A DNA stretch of 64,000 nucleotides from Bacillota bacterium (GCA_023393115.1 JAEWMS010000025.1:71965-135964); one strand, 5' to 3'; counted from the stretch's first letter, positions 33,453-41,503 are shown. The notes: generated by a model from the letters alone, not told the origin. A program made the numbers and translations.

Positions 33453-33852
33453 AGCCAAATATATCAAACCATGTTAATAAATTGGTAAGCATAGAATTAT
33501 TAACACGAGAAAGTTTAGGTGTTTATCATTACAAAGCAAATTTAGATTGGAGCGATAAGCAAATAATTGGACAAATGACTTCATAATAACTCAAAAAGGT
33601 GGCTATTGTCATAGTGGTTGAATAATTTGCAGATAAACAGGAATTGAAGCAAATGAATGGAGTACTTATTAAACAGTATTTAATGTATAATGTCAATATA
33701 GTTCACAATTGTTTACGATTGTGAACTGAATATTATTTATATTTTCGGATATAACCGATAAGGAAATGTAAGTGTAACAGATTTATAGTTTGAACTGAAG
33801 TTGTTTTGCATAAAATCCCCCAGCGTTATACGAAAAATCCCCTAACGAAACC
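33453..33852 (+). other. Intergenic, decayed sequence
   Basis: About 400 bp without an intact gene. A startless open stretch ending at 33586 reads ELLTRESLGVYHYKANLDW and on, a possible gene fragment of unknown origin. The only other marked structure is the inverted repeat at 33701-33726. Confidence 0.4.
33701..33726 (+). repeat. Inverted repeat GTTCACAAT/ATTGTGAAC
   Basis: A perfect 9-bp inverted repeat with an 8-bp centre and no T-run. It could be an operator or a recombination/attachment site within the decayed region. Confidence 0.45.
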
Positions 33853-33854
33853 TA

Positions 33855-33885
33855 TTGCTCATGACGTAACGTGATGTTGTAAAGT
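33855..33885 (+). promoter_or_regulatory. MerR-type promoter with 19-bp spacer (membrane MerR operon)
   Basis: TTGCTC, exactly 19 bp containing GACGTAACGT, then TAAAGT. Promoters activated by MerR-family proteins typically have 19-20 bp spacers with the operator in the spacer. ACGTNACGT-like centres are common in such operators. The site is directly upstream of a merR gene, suggesting autoregulation. Confidence 0.55.
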
Positions 33886-33906
33886 TAGGGCAAGGAGGTG
33901 AAATCT

Positions 33907-34653
33907 ATGTCAAAATATACTACTGGAGAATTGGCGAAGCTGTGTAACGTGTCGGTCAGAACGGTGCAATTTTATGATACAAAAGGACTACTACCCCCGA
34001 CTGAACTAAGCGAAGGCGGCAGACGGCTCTACAACGAAGACGATTTGCGAAAATTTCAGCTTATTATAACTCTAAAGGCGATTGGACTCTCGCTTAACTC
34101 CATCAAAAGCGTCTTGGAGAGTGAATTTTCGGGAAAAATCCTCGCAATATTGCTTGACGAGCAAGAGAAATTACTTGCTGACGAAATCGACGAGCGACAG
34201 AAACAGTTGGATATGATCAATGTCATCAAAGAAAACATCCGCGACAAAGCCATTATCCCGGTAAATACAGTTCTTGGTATAGAAGACATTATGAAAAAGA
34301 GGAACAAGGTTCGCAACAAGAAAAAGCTGGCTATGATTTATACTGGAGTAGGAATTGCAGTAGCCTCAGGGCTCTTGTTCATGACGTGGTTCGTAGCATC
34401 ACGCATCTGGTGGGGACTTGCGTTATATATATCCGTTGTAATAATCGGTCTATTGATTTCAACTTTTCAACTAAAAGATACCGAATTTATTTGTCCCAAA
34501 TGTGACTCGATTTTCAAGCCGTCACTAAGGCAGGCATTTTTTAGCACCGGCAGCCATAAAGTACGCTGGACGACTTGTCCCGAATGTGGGCACAGAGATT
34601 GGTGCGTTTTGCGGAAACAAAAGCAGAGCAGGGAGGTTGAAAACAATGACTAA
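33907..34653 (+). CDS. Membrane-anchored MerR-family regulator with a C-terminal zinc ribbon
   Basis: 248 aa. Residues 1-70 are a MerR winged helix (TTGELAKLCNVSVRTVQFYD, then SEGGRRLYNEDDL). A coiled coil follows to about 110. Then come two hydrophobic segments (LAMIYTGVGIAVASGLLFM; WWGLALYISVVIIGLLIS) and a C-terminal zinc-ribbon-like module CPKCDSIF ... TTCPECGHRDWC. This puts a DNA-binding domain on the membrane. The start at 33907 is used because AAGGAGGTG lies eight bases upstream. The stop overlaps the next gene by 8 bp. The ligand is unknown. Confidence 0.8.
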   Translation: MSKYTTGELAKLCNVSVRTVQFYDTKGLLPPTELSEGGRRLYNEDDLRKFQLIITLKAIGLSLNSIKSVLESEFSGKILAILLDEQEKLLADEIDERQKQLDMINVIKENIRDKAIIPVNTVLGIEDIMKKRNKVRNKKKLAMIYTGVGIAVASGLLFMTWFVASRIWWGLALYISVVIIGLLISTFQLKDTEFICPKCDSIFKPSLRQAFFSTGSHKVRWTTCPECGHRDWCVLRKQKQSREVENND

Positions 34654-35098
34654 ACTGTTCTCAAACGAAAAACTCAGTTTTTTTACGAAAGTAACGGCGG
34701 CACACACTTTTACTTACTTCTTTTGCGGATTGATTTTTACGCAACTGCTTAACTATGATGATGCCTATTTGGAACTCTTAGGTTTTAAGCCTATGGATGA
34801 GATTAGCGGATTGGCGATTATACTTGGCCAAATAGTCAGAGGTATCCTGCTCGGAATCGTTGTTTGGTGGATTAAAGACAGCATTATTGGTAAAAAGCTG
34901 GCTTGTCTTAGACTTTGGGCTATTCTTGTTATACTCGGCATCGTTAGCACATATGGGCCTGCTCCCGGCTCTATCGAAGGACTTATCTATCTTGCTCCCG
35001 TTGATGTGCCTGTTAATATTGTGTCGAGCATTTTTGAAGTATTGTTGCAACCGCTACTGTTCAGCATAATAGTAACCTTTCAAAGAAAAAAGCAATGA
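34646..35098 (+). CDS. Membrane protein partner of the membrane MerR regulator
   Basis: 150 aa with four likely helices (AAHTFTYFFCGLIFTQLL; ILGQIVRGILLGIVVWWI; LACLRLWAILVILGIVSTY; IVSSIFEVLLQPLLFSIIV). No family is recognised with confidence. The start at 34646, after GGGAGG, lies inside the end of the merR gene, so the two are translationally coupled. They likely form one regulatory or resistance unit; function unknown. Confidence 0.65.
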   Translation: MTKLFSNEKLSFFTKVTAAHTFTYFFCGLIFTQLLNYDDAYLELLGFKPMDEISGLAIILGQIVRGILLGIVVWWIKDSIIGKKLACLRLWAILVILGIVSTYGPAPGSIEGLIYLAPVDVPVNIVSSIFEVLLQPLLFSIIVTFQRKKQ

Positions 35099-35393
35099 AT
35101 CATCTCGGAGTATAAGCATAATGTGCGGTAGGATGCCTCACTTTCTTTATAAAAAGCGAATTAAATTTATAGCAATTAAAGCAGAGCAAAATTAGCGATA
35201 ATAAAAAACAAAAAGTTGTGGTAGAACTAATTTAATAAAATCTAGGAATTAAACGTAGTAGACAGTAAGAAATGTGCAACAAGTAAATAATACCGGTTTT
35301 ACAATGTTCTAAGACTTATTGTACAGTCTGCTACTAAAAATAATATATGGATGATCGCGATGGAGATGGTAAGGTCGGCGAATAATCCCTCAG
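35099..35393 (+). other. Intergenic region with an imperfect long inverted repeat
   Basis: GTAGTAGACAGTAAG (35252-35266) and CTTATTGTACAGTCTGCTAC (about 35317-35336) form imperfect inverted ends around 50 bp, like a very small MITE. An ATG at 35347 opens a 12-codon frame MDDRDGDGKVGE that reads as half an EF-hand/dockerin loop. No ribosome-binding site supports translation. Confidence 0.35.
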
Positions 35394-35432
35394 ATATCGC
35401 ATATTCAGTAAATGGATTGCGGTATTTTTTTT
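35394..35432 (+). terminator. Terminator after the membrane MerR operon region
   Basis: ATATCGCA / TGCGGTAT with ATTCAGTAAATGG in the loop, followed by TTTTTTTT. The loop TTCAGTAAAT recurs in the terminator at 39046-39077. Confidence 0.7.
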
Positions 35433-35440
35433 ATTAAGCA

Positions 35441-35469
35441 TTGACTACAGTATATTACAAATATAGTAT
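35441..35469 (+). promoter_or_regulatory. Promoter of the WYL regulator
   Basis: TTGACT, a 17-bp spacer, TAGTAT, about 85 bp before the start codon. Confidence 0.6.
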
Positions 35470-35554
35470 AGATGTTATAGTTTAGTAAAATACGATTAAA
35501 AGACATTCTATAATGTAAATAGAAAAATGAAACATGATTTTTGTAGGTGATTTT

Positions 35555-36478
35555 ATGAAAATTGACCGCTTAATTGGAATTACTATGTATCTCCTGAATA
35601 GAAACACTGTAACAGCTCGTGAACTTGCAGACAAATTTGAAGTATCCATAAGGTCTATTGTTCGTGATATGGAATCCCTCTGTATGGCCGGAATACCCAT
35701 TTCATCATCAACGGGAGCAAGCGGAGGATATGAAATTCTTAAAACCTTTGAACTTAACAAGCAGATAACCAATATAGATGATTATCTGAATATAATAACA
35801 GCACTGAAAGGTATGTGTTCAGCCTATGAAAGCAAAAAGCTGGAAGCAACCCTTGAAAAACTTCTACCCGCAAGCAAAACCCAAAATGACAAGCAAATAC
35901 TATTTTTTGATTTTGGCATAGCTAAAGAGGGCGAAAACATATCAAAATATATTAAGATGCTTGAAGATGCTATTTCATCAGAATTGCTAGTTGAATTCGA
36001 CTATACTGATAGTGAGAATAGAGCAAAACACCGAATAGTTGAACCATTGGCCCTGACATACAAATGGTATTCGTGGTATCTATTTGGTTATTGTACATAT
36101 AAAGAAGCATATCGTATATTTAAATTGAATCGTATAAGCAACATATCTATAACTAAAACATCATTCACATCGAGGCAATCAAATATTGAAGACCTGTTGG
36201 AAGTACATTTGAACAATGACAGCCGTGCTTACCTGGATATTAAGCTGCTATGTAAGTATGAAGTAAAAATCCCCGTCATGGAATATCTTAAGGGTAAAAT
36301 TATGGAGGAATACGAAAACGGAGATTGTATGGTATCTCTTCACCTTCCTGAAAATGAACGTATGTGGTTTTCTCTTCTAATGGGTTTTGGAGATAAGGTA
36401 GAAGTGTTGGAACCTTTAGAATTAAAGAGTAGATTATTTGAAAAGGCCCATGAAATAATAAAATTATATAAAGATTAA
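35555..36478 (+). CDS. YafY-type HTH/WYL-domain transcriptional regulator
   Basis: 307 aa. An N-terminal winged helix (TARELADKFEVSIRSIVRDME) is followed by SGASGGYEI, and then a WYL domain (about residues 130-215) with YKWYSWYLFGYC and the FKLNRIS strand. The C-terminal WCX extension follows. WYL proteins sense nucleic acid fragments or other ligands and usually repress neighbouring genes, so the RidA and acetyltransferase genes downstream are plausible targets. The start at 35555 is set by TAGGTGA seven bases upstream; an in-frame ATG at 35534 lacks a site. Confidence 0.88.
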   Translation: MKIDRLIGITMYLLNRNTVTARELADKFEVSIRSIVRDMESLCMAGIPISSSTGASGGYEILKTFELNKQITNIDDYLNIITALKGMCSAYESKKLEATLEKLLPASKTQNDKQILFFDFGIAKEGENISKYIKMLEDAISSELLVEFDYTDSENRAKHRIVEPLALTYKWYSWYLFGYCTYKEAYRIFKLNRISNISITKTSFTSRQSNIEDLLEVHLNNDSRAYLDIKLLCKYEVKIPVMEYLKGKIMEEYENGDCMVSLHLPENERMWFSLLMGFGDKVEVLEPLELKSRLFEKAHEIIKLYKD

Positions 36479-36543
36479 CGACATACAGTTGTCATAATCG
36501 TTTTTGTATAATTTGAATATCAAAAACAGAAGGAGAGATTCAT

Positions 36544-36909
36544 ATGAGAGAAATCATTAGACACGATGTTAATGAGGAATGGGCACATTCTGGAATTATT
36601 GAGGCTGGGGATTTTGTTTTCTTAAGCTACTGTGTAGGAAACATTGGTCAGCCTATTAAAAATCAAATTAATGGTGCATTTGACCAGTTGAGTGAACGAT
36701 TAAAGCTGGTGGGTCTTACTTTAGAATCGGTTGTAAAGCTTGATTGTATGTTTAGAGATGTTTGGAACATTCCTGTGATGGAGAAGGTTATTAAAGAAAG
36801 GTTTAAGGGTAAATATCCAACTAGAAAGTCAATACAAACAGAGTTTGCTCACAGTGGTGGGCAAGATGGGCTTTTATTTCAACTTGATGCCATAGCATTT
36901 AAAGGTTAA
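36544..36909 (+). CDS. RidA/YjgF/UK114-family protein
   Basis: 121 aa, full length. Members form trimers that hydrolyse reactive enamine/imine intermediates of amino-acid metabolism. Visible family marks are the GDFVFLSYCVGNIGQPI-like N-terminal strand, VVKLDCMFRD in the centre and the C-terminal ARKSIQTEF-like segment. The usual catalytic Arg before Thr (R in PxRxxV) aligns with YPTRKSIQTEF, so it is likely kept, but the last glutamate motif is less typical. AAGGAGAG precedes the ATG. It lies between the WYL regulator and an acetyltransferase gene. Confidence 0.82.
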   Translation: MREIIRHDVNEEWAHSGIIEAGDFVFLSYCVGNIGQPIKNQINGAFDQLSERLKLVGLTLESVVKLDCMFRDVWNIPVMEKVIKERFKGKYPTRKSIQTEFAHSGGQDGLLFQLDAIAFKG

Positions 36910-36983
36910 ATATTATTTGACACACATAAAACTTCTGGATGTAGTATTTAGTTTATAACTGATTAAGACTCATGGAGGTTAAA

Positions 36984-37532
36984 ATGGTATTTCATGATAA
37001 AAAAATCACTTTGAAAAATGGAAAAGAGTGTTTACTTAGAAGTCCTAATGTTGATGATGCAGAACAATTACTTGAGTATTTAAAGCAGACCTCAGCCGAA
37101 ACTGATTACATGACGCGGTACTCTGAAGAAATTACTATGTCTATTGCTGATGAAGAAAACTTTATAAAATCTATAAATGAAAGTCCAAATAGTTTAATGA
37201 TTTTAGTGTTTATTGATAATAGACTTGTTGGAAATGCAAGCTTTAGTCCCGTTAGAAATATGATTAAATTGATGCACAGGGCATCATTAGGAATCGCAAT
37301 TATCAAAGAAGCTTGGGGCCTTGGTATTGGAGCTGCGTTGCTAACTGAAATTATTGATTGTGCCAAAAAGGCAGGTATTGAACAACTTGAGTTAGAGGTT
37401 GTTACTACTAATTATAAAGCTATTAGCTTATATGAACGTTTTGGCTTTGTAAAATATGGATTGCTCAATAATGCTTTTAAACTAAAAGACGGCTCATATT
37501 ATGCAGTAGATTTGATGATGAAAAAACTTTAG
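36984..37532 (+). CDS. GNAT-family N-acetyltransferase
   Basis: 182 aa, similar to ribosomal-protein or small-molecule acetyltransferases. Motif A reads LGIAIIKEAWGLGIGAALLTE, with the Gly-rich acetyl-CoA loop AWGLGIGAAL near residue 115. Motif B is LELEVVTTNYKAISLYERFGF, typical of YhhY/PhnO-like members. The start at 36984 follows CATGGAGGTTAAA, a variant of the start region found at several other genes here but without a clear hairpin. Confidence 0.88.
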   Translation: MVFHDKKITLKNGKECLLRSPNVDDAEQLLEYLKQTSAETDYMTRYSEEITMSIADEENFIKSINESPNSLMILVFIDNRLVGNASFSPVRNMIKLMHRASLGIAIIKEAWGLGIGAALLTEIIDCAKKAGIEQLELEVVTTNYKAISLYERFGFVKYGLLNNAFKLKDGSYYAVDLMMKKL

Positions 37533-37538
37533 TTTCTA

Positions 37539-37569
37539 TTGACTCTGTCGTTGGGGAAGCCTTTATACT
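37539..37569 (+). promoter_or_regulatory. MerR-type promoter with 19-bp spacer (MerR/GyrI-like gene)
   Basis: TTGACT, exactly 19 bp, TATACT, directly upstream of a merR gene. GTCGTT (37547-37552) in the spacer and AACGAC (37581-37586) downstream are inverted copies. The long spacer is the hallmark of MerR activation, so autoregulation is likely. Confidence 0.6.
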
Positions 37570-37600
37570 TAAAATATACTAACGACAAGGAGGATCTACC

Positions 37601-38554
37601 GTGGACCAACTAATAAAAATTAGAGATGTGTCGTCCAAGTATGACATATCAGCACGGACATTACGTTATTATGAGGATATGGGGTTAATAACCAGCATCA
37701 GAAGCGACGATTACGCATACAGGTCGTATGATGAGATTGCTGTTAAAAGATTGGAACAAATCCTAATATTACGTAAGCTGAACATCAGTATAAAGGATAT
37801 TCAACGAATATTCAACACTTCTGGTTCCGAAGCTGTTTTGGAAGTGTTGGGCAAGAAAGTAGATGATATTGATGGTGAAGTTGCCCTTCTTCATGAATTG
37901 AAAGAGATAGTTATGAAGTTTATCCGCCAGATAGAACAAGCTGATTTTAGCAACCATTCTGATGTGAAGAAGTTATACCAAAAGGCGAAGGCAATTGAAG
38001 TGCAGCTGACCAATGTTTCTTATGGTGGTAACCCATCCAATAGTAATCGGTTAATAGAAGTTACCGAAAAGTTAAAAAAAGCCCCTGAGGTAAGAGTTAT
38101 TCAGATTAACCCATTCAGGGCATTTTCGTCTGGCCTGGACACCATAGACAATGTTATGGGTACTTTTCAGCAATGGCAGGAAGAACACAACCATTTAGTC
38201 AGAAAGCTAATGTACGGTGCACCTGATTTCCTCTGGTTCGAGGAAGATATGAGGGCAGTTTGGATTTGGGCTGTGGAAGACCTGGTAACGGAAGCCGATG
38301 TAAAGCCATATGAATTAGTTGAGTTCAAAGGTGGTTTGTATGCTGCAGCTATGTCTGTGGACGGAGATGACGACATAAACGGAAGAGTTTATGAAGGCAT
38401 TAAAAAATGGCTGGAAACCAGCGGATTTGAGCTTGACGAGGGACCTGAACGTCAGACACTCTGTCATATGGTGAATCCAACAAAAGAGATTAAGGCTGCG
38501 CTTGGATACAATCAGCTTGACATTTATGTACCAATTAAGATACGCAACAAATAA
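37601..38554 (+). CDS. MerR-family regulator with C-terminal effector-binding (GyrI-like) domain
   Basis: 317 aa. The N-terminal MerR domain reads IRDVSSKYDISARTLRYYEDMGLI, here split as SSKYDISARTLRYYEDMGLI. A dimerisation coiled coil spans about 75-125. The C-terminal part (residues 160-315) resembles GyrI/BmrR-type effector domains in which drugs or other hydrophobic cations bind. The start is GTG with AAGGAGGA nine bases upstream. Downstream genes are not obviously efflux pumps, so the regulon is unclear. Confidence 0.85.
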   Translation: MDQLIKIRDVSSKYDISARTLRYYEDMGLITSIRSDDYAYRSYDEIAVKRLEQILILRKLNISIKDIQRIFNTSGSEAVLEVLGKKVDDIDGEVALLHELKEIVMKFIRQIEQADFSNHSDVKKLYQKAKAIEVQLTNVSYGGNPSNSNRLIEVTEKLKKAPEVRVIQINPFRAFSSGLDTIDNVMGTFQQWQEEHNHLVRKLMYGAPDFLWFEEDMRAVWIWAVEDLVTEADVKPYELVEFKGGLYAAAMSVDGDDDINGRVYEGIKKWLETSGFELDEGPERQTLCHMVNPTKEIKAALGYNQLDIYVPIKIRNK

Positions 38555-38569
38555 GTATATGGTATAATT

Positions 38570-38615
38570 AGGTACTGCATTATTTAGAAATGATAAGGCG
38601 GTACTTTTTTATTGT
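38570..38615 (+). terminator. Terminator after the MerR/GyrI-like gene
   Basis: GTACTGC / GCGGTAC (one G-U pair) around a roughly 20-nt loop, followed by TTTTTTATT. Confidence 0.6.
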
Positions 38616-38748
38616 TTAGTTCGTAATACAGCGGGATAGCACAGTAAGAATTTTGAACGTTGACAACTGAAAAGTGCGGTTAACTTGATTTCTTATCAAT
38701 TCAGTAATATAGTTGTATTATACAATTCTTCAAAAGGTGGGTGATAAA

Positions 38749-39027
38749 TTGTCAAGCTGGAATATTCATAATAAGCCACACAAAACCGTTTGTCCTAAAT
38801 CATTTTGTTTCTTATGGTCTGAAGTTGATAACAAATGCAGAGCGACATTAGGAATATGTTCAAGAAATATTCCTGATGAAAATAACAAAGATTGGTACGA
38901 GCCGTGTGAACCTGAGCTTGAAAAACATGGGTTACCTTGGTTTTATTTCATTCCAGATGCTAATCACCTAGTAGATGAGCTTCGAGAAGAATATAAAAGA
39001 GAATCTAATAAAATATGGATTGACTAA
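38749..39027 (+). CDS. Small cysteine-rich hypothetical protein
   Basis: 92 aa from a TTG start with AAGGTGG upstream; an in-frame GTG at 38741 overlaps that site. The family is not recognised. Cysteines occur as CPKSFC, then CRATLGIC and EPCEPE, enough for one metal site. The C-terminal half is aromatic then charged (LPWFYFIPDANHLVDELREEYKRE). No signal peptide. It lies alone between two terminators, in the accessory stretch. Confidence 0.55.
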   Translation: MSSWNIHNKPHKTVCPKSFCFLWSEVDNKCRATLGICSRNIPDENNKDWYEPCEPELEKHGLPWFYFIPDANHLVDELREEYKRESNKIWID

Positions 39028-39045
39028 TTTACTTGTTCTATAGTT

Positions 39046-39077
39046 ACCGCACATTCAGTAAATCGGATGTGCTTTTT
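39046..39077 (+). terminator. Terminator after the cysteine-rich protein gene
   Basis: GCACAT / ATGTGC (with C-G extension) around TCAGTAAATCGG, followed by TTTTTTATG. The loop sequence recurs at 35405-35420. Confidence 0.75.
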
Positions 39078-39216
39078 TATGTACAAAATAAGTCTAATAC
39101 GGCGGATAATCAAACTTTGAGAACTGAATAACTCGGTAGGATTATATAAATATTTGAAAACTTTAATAGAAAATAGTAATCATATATACTACAATTTAAG
39201 AAGAGGAGAAGTCAGC

Positions 39217-39906
39217 ATGAGGGAAAAGAAAATTGCTGGTATTAAAGCAACTGAATATATTGAAGATAATATGATATTGGGATTGGGAACTGGTTCTACA
39301 GCCTATTATTTAATTGAAAAGGTTGGAGAACTTGTGAATCAAGGACTGAAAATCAAAGCTGTTGCTACTTCTCAGAATACAACAAGTCTTGCAAAAGAAC
39401 TAAATATTCCATTAGTATCCATAGATGAAGTAAATAAAATAGATTTAGCTATAGATGGTGTCGATGAAATAGATGGCAATTTTAATGCGATTAAAGGTGG
39501 CGGTGGTGCCTTGTTTAGAGAAAAAATGGTTGCAAATATTGCAGATAAGGTAATTTGGATTATGGATTCAAGTAAAGTAGTAGATTCAATAGGAGCTTTT
39601 CCACTTCCTGTAGAAATACTTCCTTACGGATATCAGCATATATTGAAGCAACTAAAGTTACTGTCCTTAAATCCGATTTTGAGATTGAAAGAGGATATTC
39701 CATACGTTACAGATAACGATAATTATATTGTGGATTTACATCTTGGAAAAGGGTTTGAAATTATAAGTATAATTGAAAAACTAAAAAGTATAACCGGGGT
39801 ATTGGAAACAGGACTGTTTTTGAATACTTGTGATATGATGCTTATTGGAGCCGAGGATTCAGTAAAAGTGGTAGAAAACCCCAACAAAAATAAACTGGAG
39901 ATTTAG
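39217..39906 (+). CDS. rpiA: Ribose-5-phosphate isomerase A
   Basis: 229 aa, full length. It interconverts ribose 5-phosphate and ribulose 5-phosphate in the pentose-phosphate pathway. Motifs: GLGTGSTAYYLIEKV (phosphate loop), DGVDEIDGNFNAIKGGGGAL (catalytic Asp and Glu region) and KMVANIADKVIWIMDSSK (in part). The start at 39217 follows AAGAGGAGAA; the reading frame is open 21 codons further up but without a site. The ribose 1-phosphate from pdp and ribose 5-phosphate from nudF are upstream of this reaction. That may be coincidental. Confidence 0.93.
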   Translation: MREKKIAGIKATEYIEDNMILGLGTGSTAYYLIEKVGELVNQGLKIKAVATSQNTTSLAKELNIPLVSIDEVNKIDLAIDGVDEIDGNFNAIKGGGGALFREKMVANIADKVIWIMDSSKVVDSIGAFPLPVEILPYGYQHILKQLKLLSLNPILRLKEDIPYVTDNDNYIVDLHLGKGFEIISIIEKLKSITGVLETGLFLNTCDMMLIGAEDSVKVVENPNKNKLEI

Positions 39907-39920
39907 TCCATAATATAAGG

Positions 39921-40067
39921 GAGAACACAACCAATGAAGCGAAACGGGATTTACAGCAATGTGCTGATGCTGTTATAAGATTAAGAGCAGAGTATTTGTA
40001 CAGTCAGGGTCTGTATGAGAAAATACACTTTGATGAAAAGGGCCAGTTGATGAGATTTCAGGACTGA
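39921..40067 (+). pseudogene. Fragment of a DUF4846-type protein gene
   Basis: A 48-codon open stretch without a start reads NEAKRDLQQCADAVIRLRAE, then YLYSQGLYEKIHF, and stops. This resembles an internal part of DUF4846 proteins (QQCADAVIRLRAEYLY), recalled from memory. Both ends are missing. The remaining 150 bp before dacF hold an inverted repeat CAATTGC/GCAATTG (40156-40182) and no other gene. Confidence 0.5.
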
Positions 40068-40215
40068 ATACTTGAAAAATAAAAATTTTACCAATTTACA
40101 GAATATCCCTTCAGGTTTAAGCATAACAATTAACTAGGACAGATATACTTTAAGTCAATTGCTGCTAATTCATCTGCAATTGGCTATGTGAATAGTTAAT
40201 ATTGGAGGGACCTTG

Positions 40216-41436
40216 GTGAGAAAAAAGTCGTTAATGGGATACATTTTAGCAATAGCTATAATGCTAATGCCTGCAGCAGTATTTGCTGATTCAGATGAAG
40301 CAGCAGTTGAGGCTTCTGCAAAGTATGACTCTGTTGCGGTTAACAAACTCGTAGCAAAAACAAATGTATTGGATCTCAAGGCTAAATCTGCCGTTTTAAT
40401 GGATGGAGCTTCAGGAAAAATACTTAATGAAAAGAACAGTCATGAAAAGCTTCCAATAGCTAGTGTTACTAAGGTTATGTCAATGCTTTTAGTAATGGAG
40501 GCTATAGATTCGGGAAGGCTTTCATTTGAGGATAAAGTAAGTGTATCAGACTATGCAGCAGGTATGGGAGGGTCACAGGCATACCTTGAAGCAGGTGAAG
40601 AGTTCACAGTTACGGAGATGATGAAAGCTCTTGCAATTCACTCATCCAATGACGTTACGGTTGCTCTTGCAGAAAAGGTCAGCGGAAGTGAGGAAACCTT
40701 TGTTGCAGATATGAATAGAAAAGCAGCTGAACTTGGAATGAAGGACACTCAATTCCTGGATTGTACAGGGCTTAATGACGAAGGTTACAGCTCTGCACAT
40801 GATGTTGCAATAATGTCCCGTGAGCTGGTTATGAAGCATCCAAAGGTGTTAAAGTTTACGGGAACCTGGCAGGACACCTTTAGAAACGGAACCTTTAAGC
40901 TTGATAATACAAATAAATTAATCAGATTTTATGCGAACACAGATGGCCTAAAAACCGGTTTTACAAACAAGGCCGGGTTTAACCTTACAGCTACTACCAA
41001 TCGAAATAACCTAAGGCTTATAGCAGTAGTACTTGGAGAGCCTGATTCAAATACAAGATTTGCTGAGACAAGAAAGCTTCTGGATTATGGCTTTGCAAAC
41101 TATGAAAGAGTAGCTCTTGATAAAAAGGGAGAACTGGTAGGTAATATTATTGTTAAAAAAGGCGTAAGGCTTCAGGTAACAGCTGCCTATGGAAATGACA
41201 CAAGCGTATTGGTTGCAAAAGGCGAAAAAGGGAAAATAGAAAAGGAAGTAAAACTGGTGCCGGAATTAACTGCACCGATACTCAAGGACCAGAAGGTAGG
41301 AGAAATTATATATAAAATCGATAGCGAAGAAGTAGGAAGATACGATCTTGTGGCAAATGAAGGTGTTAACAAGGTAACATTTACAAAACTGTTCACCAGG
41401 CTGGTAGTAAGATGGTTTAGCGTGGGGAGAGCTTAA
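40216..41436 (+). CDS. dacF: D-alanyl-D-alanine carboxypeptidase (DacF/PBP5 type)
   Basis: 406 aa low-molecular-weight penicillin-binding protein that removes the terminal D-Ala of peptidoglycan stem peptides. The signal peptide ends near AAVFADS. The active-site motifs are PIASVTKVMSM (SxxK), SSNDVTVAL (SxN) and DGLKTGFTNKAG (KTG). A C-terminal beta-rich PBP5 domain and an amphipathic membrane-anchoring helix (LFTRLVVRWFSVGRA) follow. The GTG at 40216 fits the GGAGG spacing better than the TTG at 40213. In Bacillus dacF lies near pdp and xerD and is a forespore gene, matching the context here. Confidence 0.93.
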   Translation: MRKKSLMGYILAIAIMLMPAAVFADSDEAAVEASAKYDSVAVNKLVAKTNVLDLKAKSAVLMDGASGKILNEKNSHEKLPIASVTKVMSMLLVMEAIDSGRLSFEDKVSVSDYAAGMGGSQAYLEAGEEFTVTEMMKALAIHSSNDVTVALAEKVSGSEETFVADMNRKAAELGMKDTQFLDCTGLNDEGYSSAHDVAIMSRELVMKHPKVLKFTGTWQDTFRNGTFKLDNTNKLIRFYANTDGLKTGFTNKAGFNLTATTNRNNLRLIAVVLGEPDSNTRFAETRKLLDYGFANYERVALDKKGELVGNIIVKKGVRLQVTAAYGNDTSVLVAKGEKGKIEKEVKLVPELTAPILKDQKVGEIIYKIDSEEVGRYDLVANEGVNKVTFTKLFTRLVVRWFSVGRA

Positions 41437-41449
41437 GCTCTCCTTTTTT
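41424..41449 (+). terminator. Terminator overlapping the end of dacF
   Basis: GGGAGAGC-like arm, TTAA loop, GCTCTCC, followed by TTTTTTC. The dacF stop codon lies in the loop. Confidence 0.85.
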
Positions 41450-41503
41450 CACCGGGTAAATAATATAAATTCAATATAACTTATTGCTTATTCATAAAAA
41501 CAA

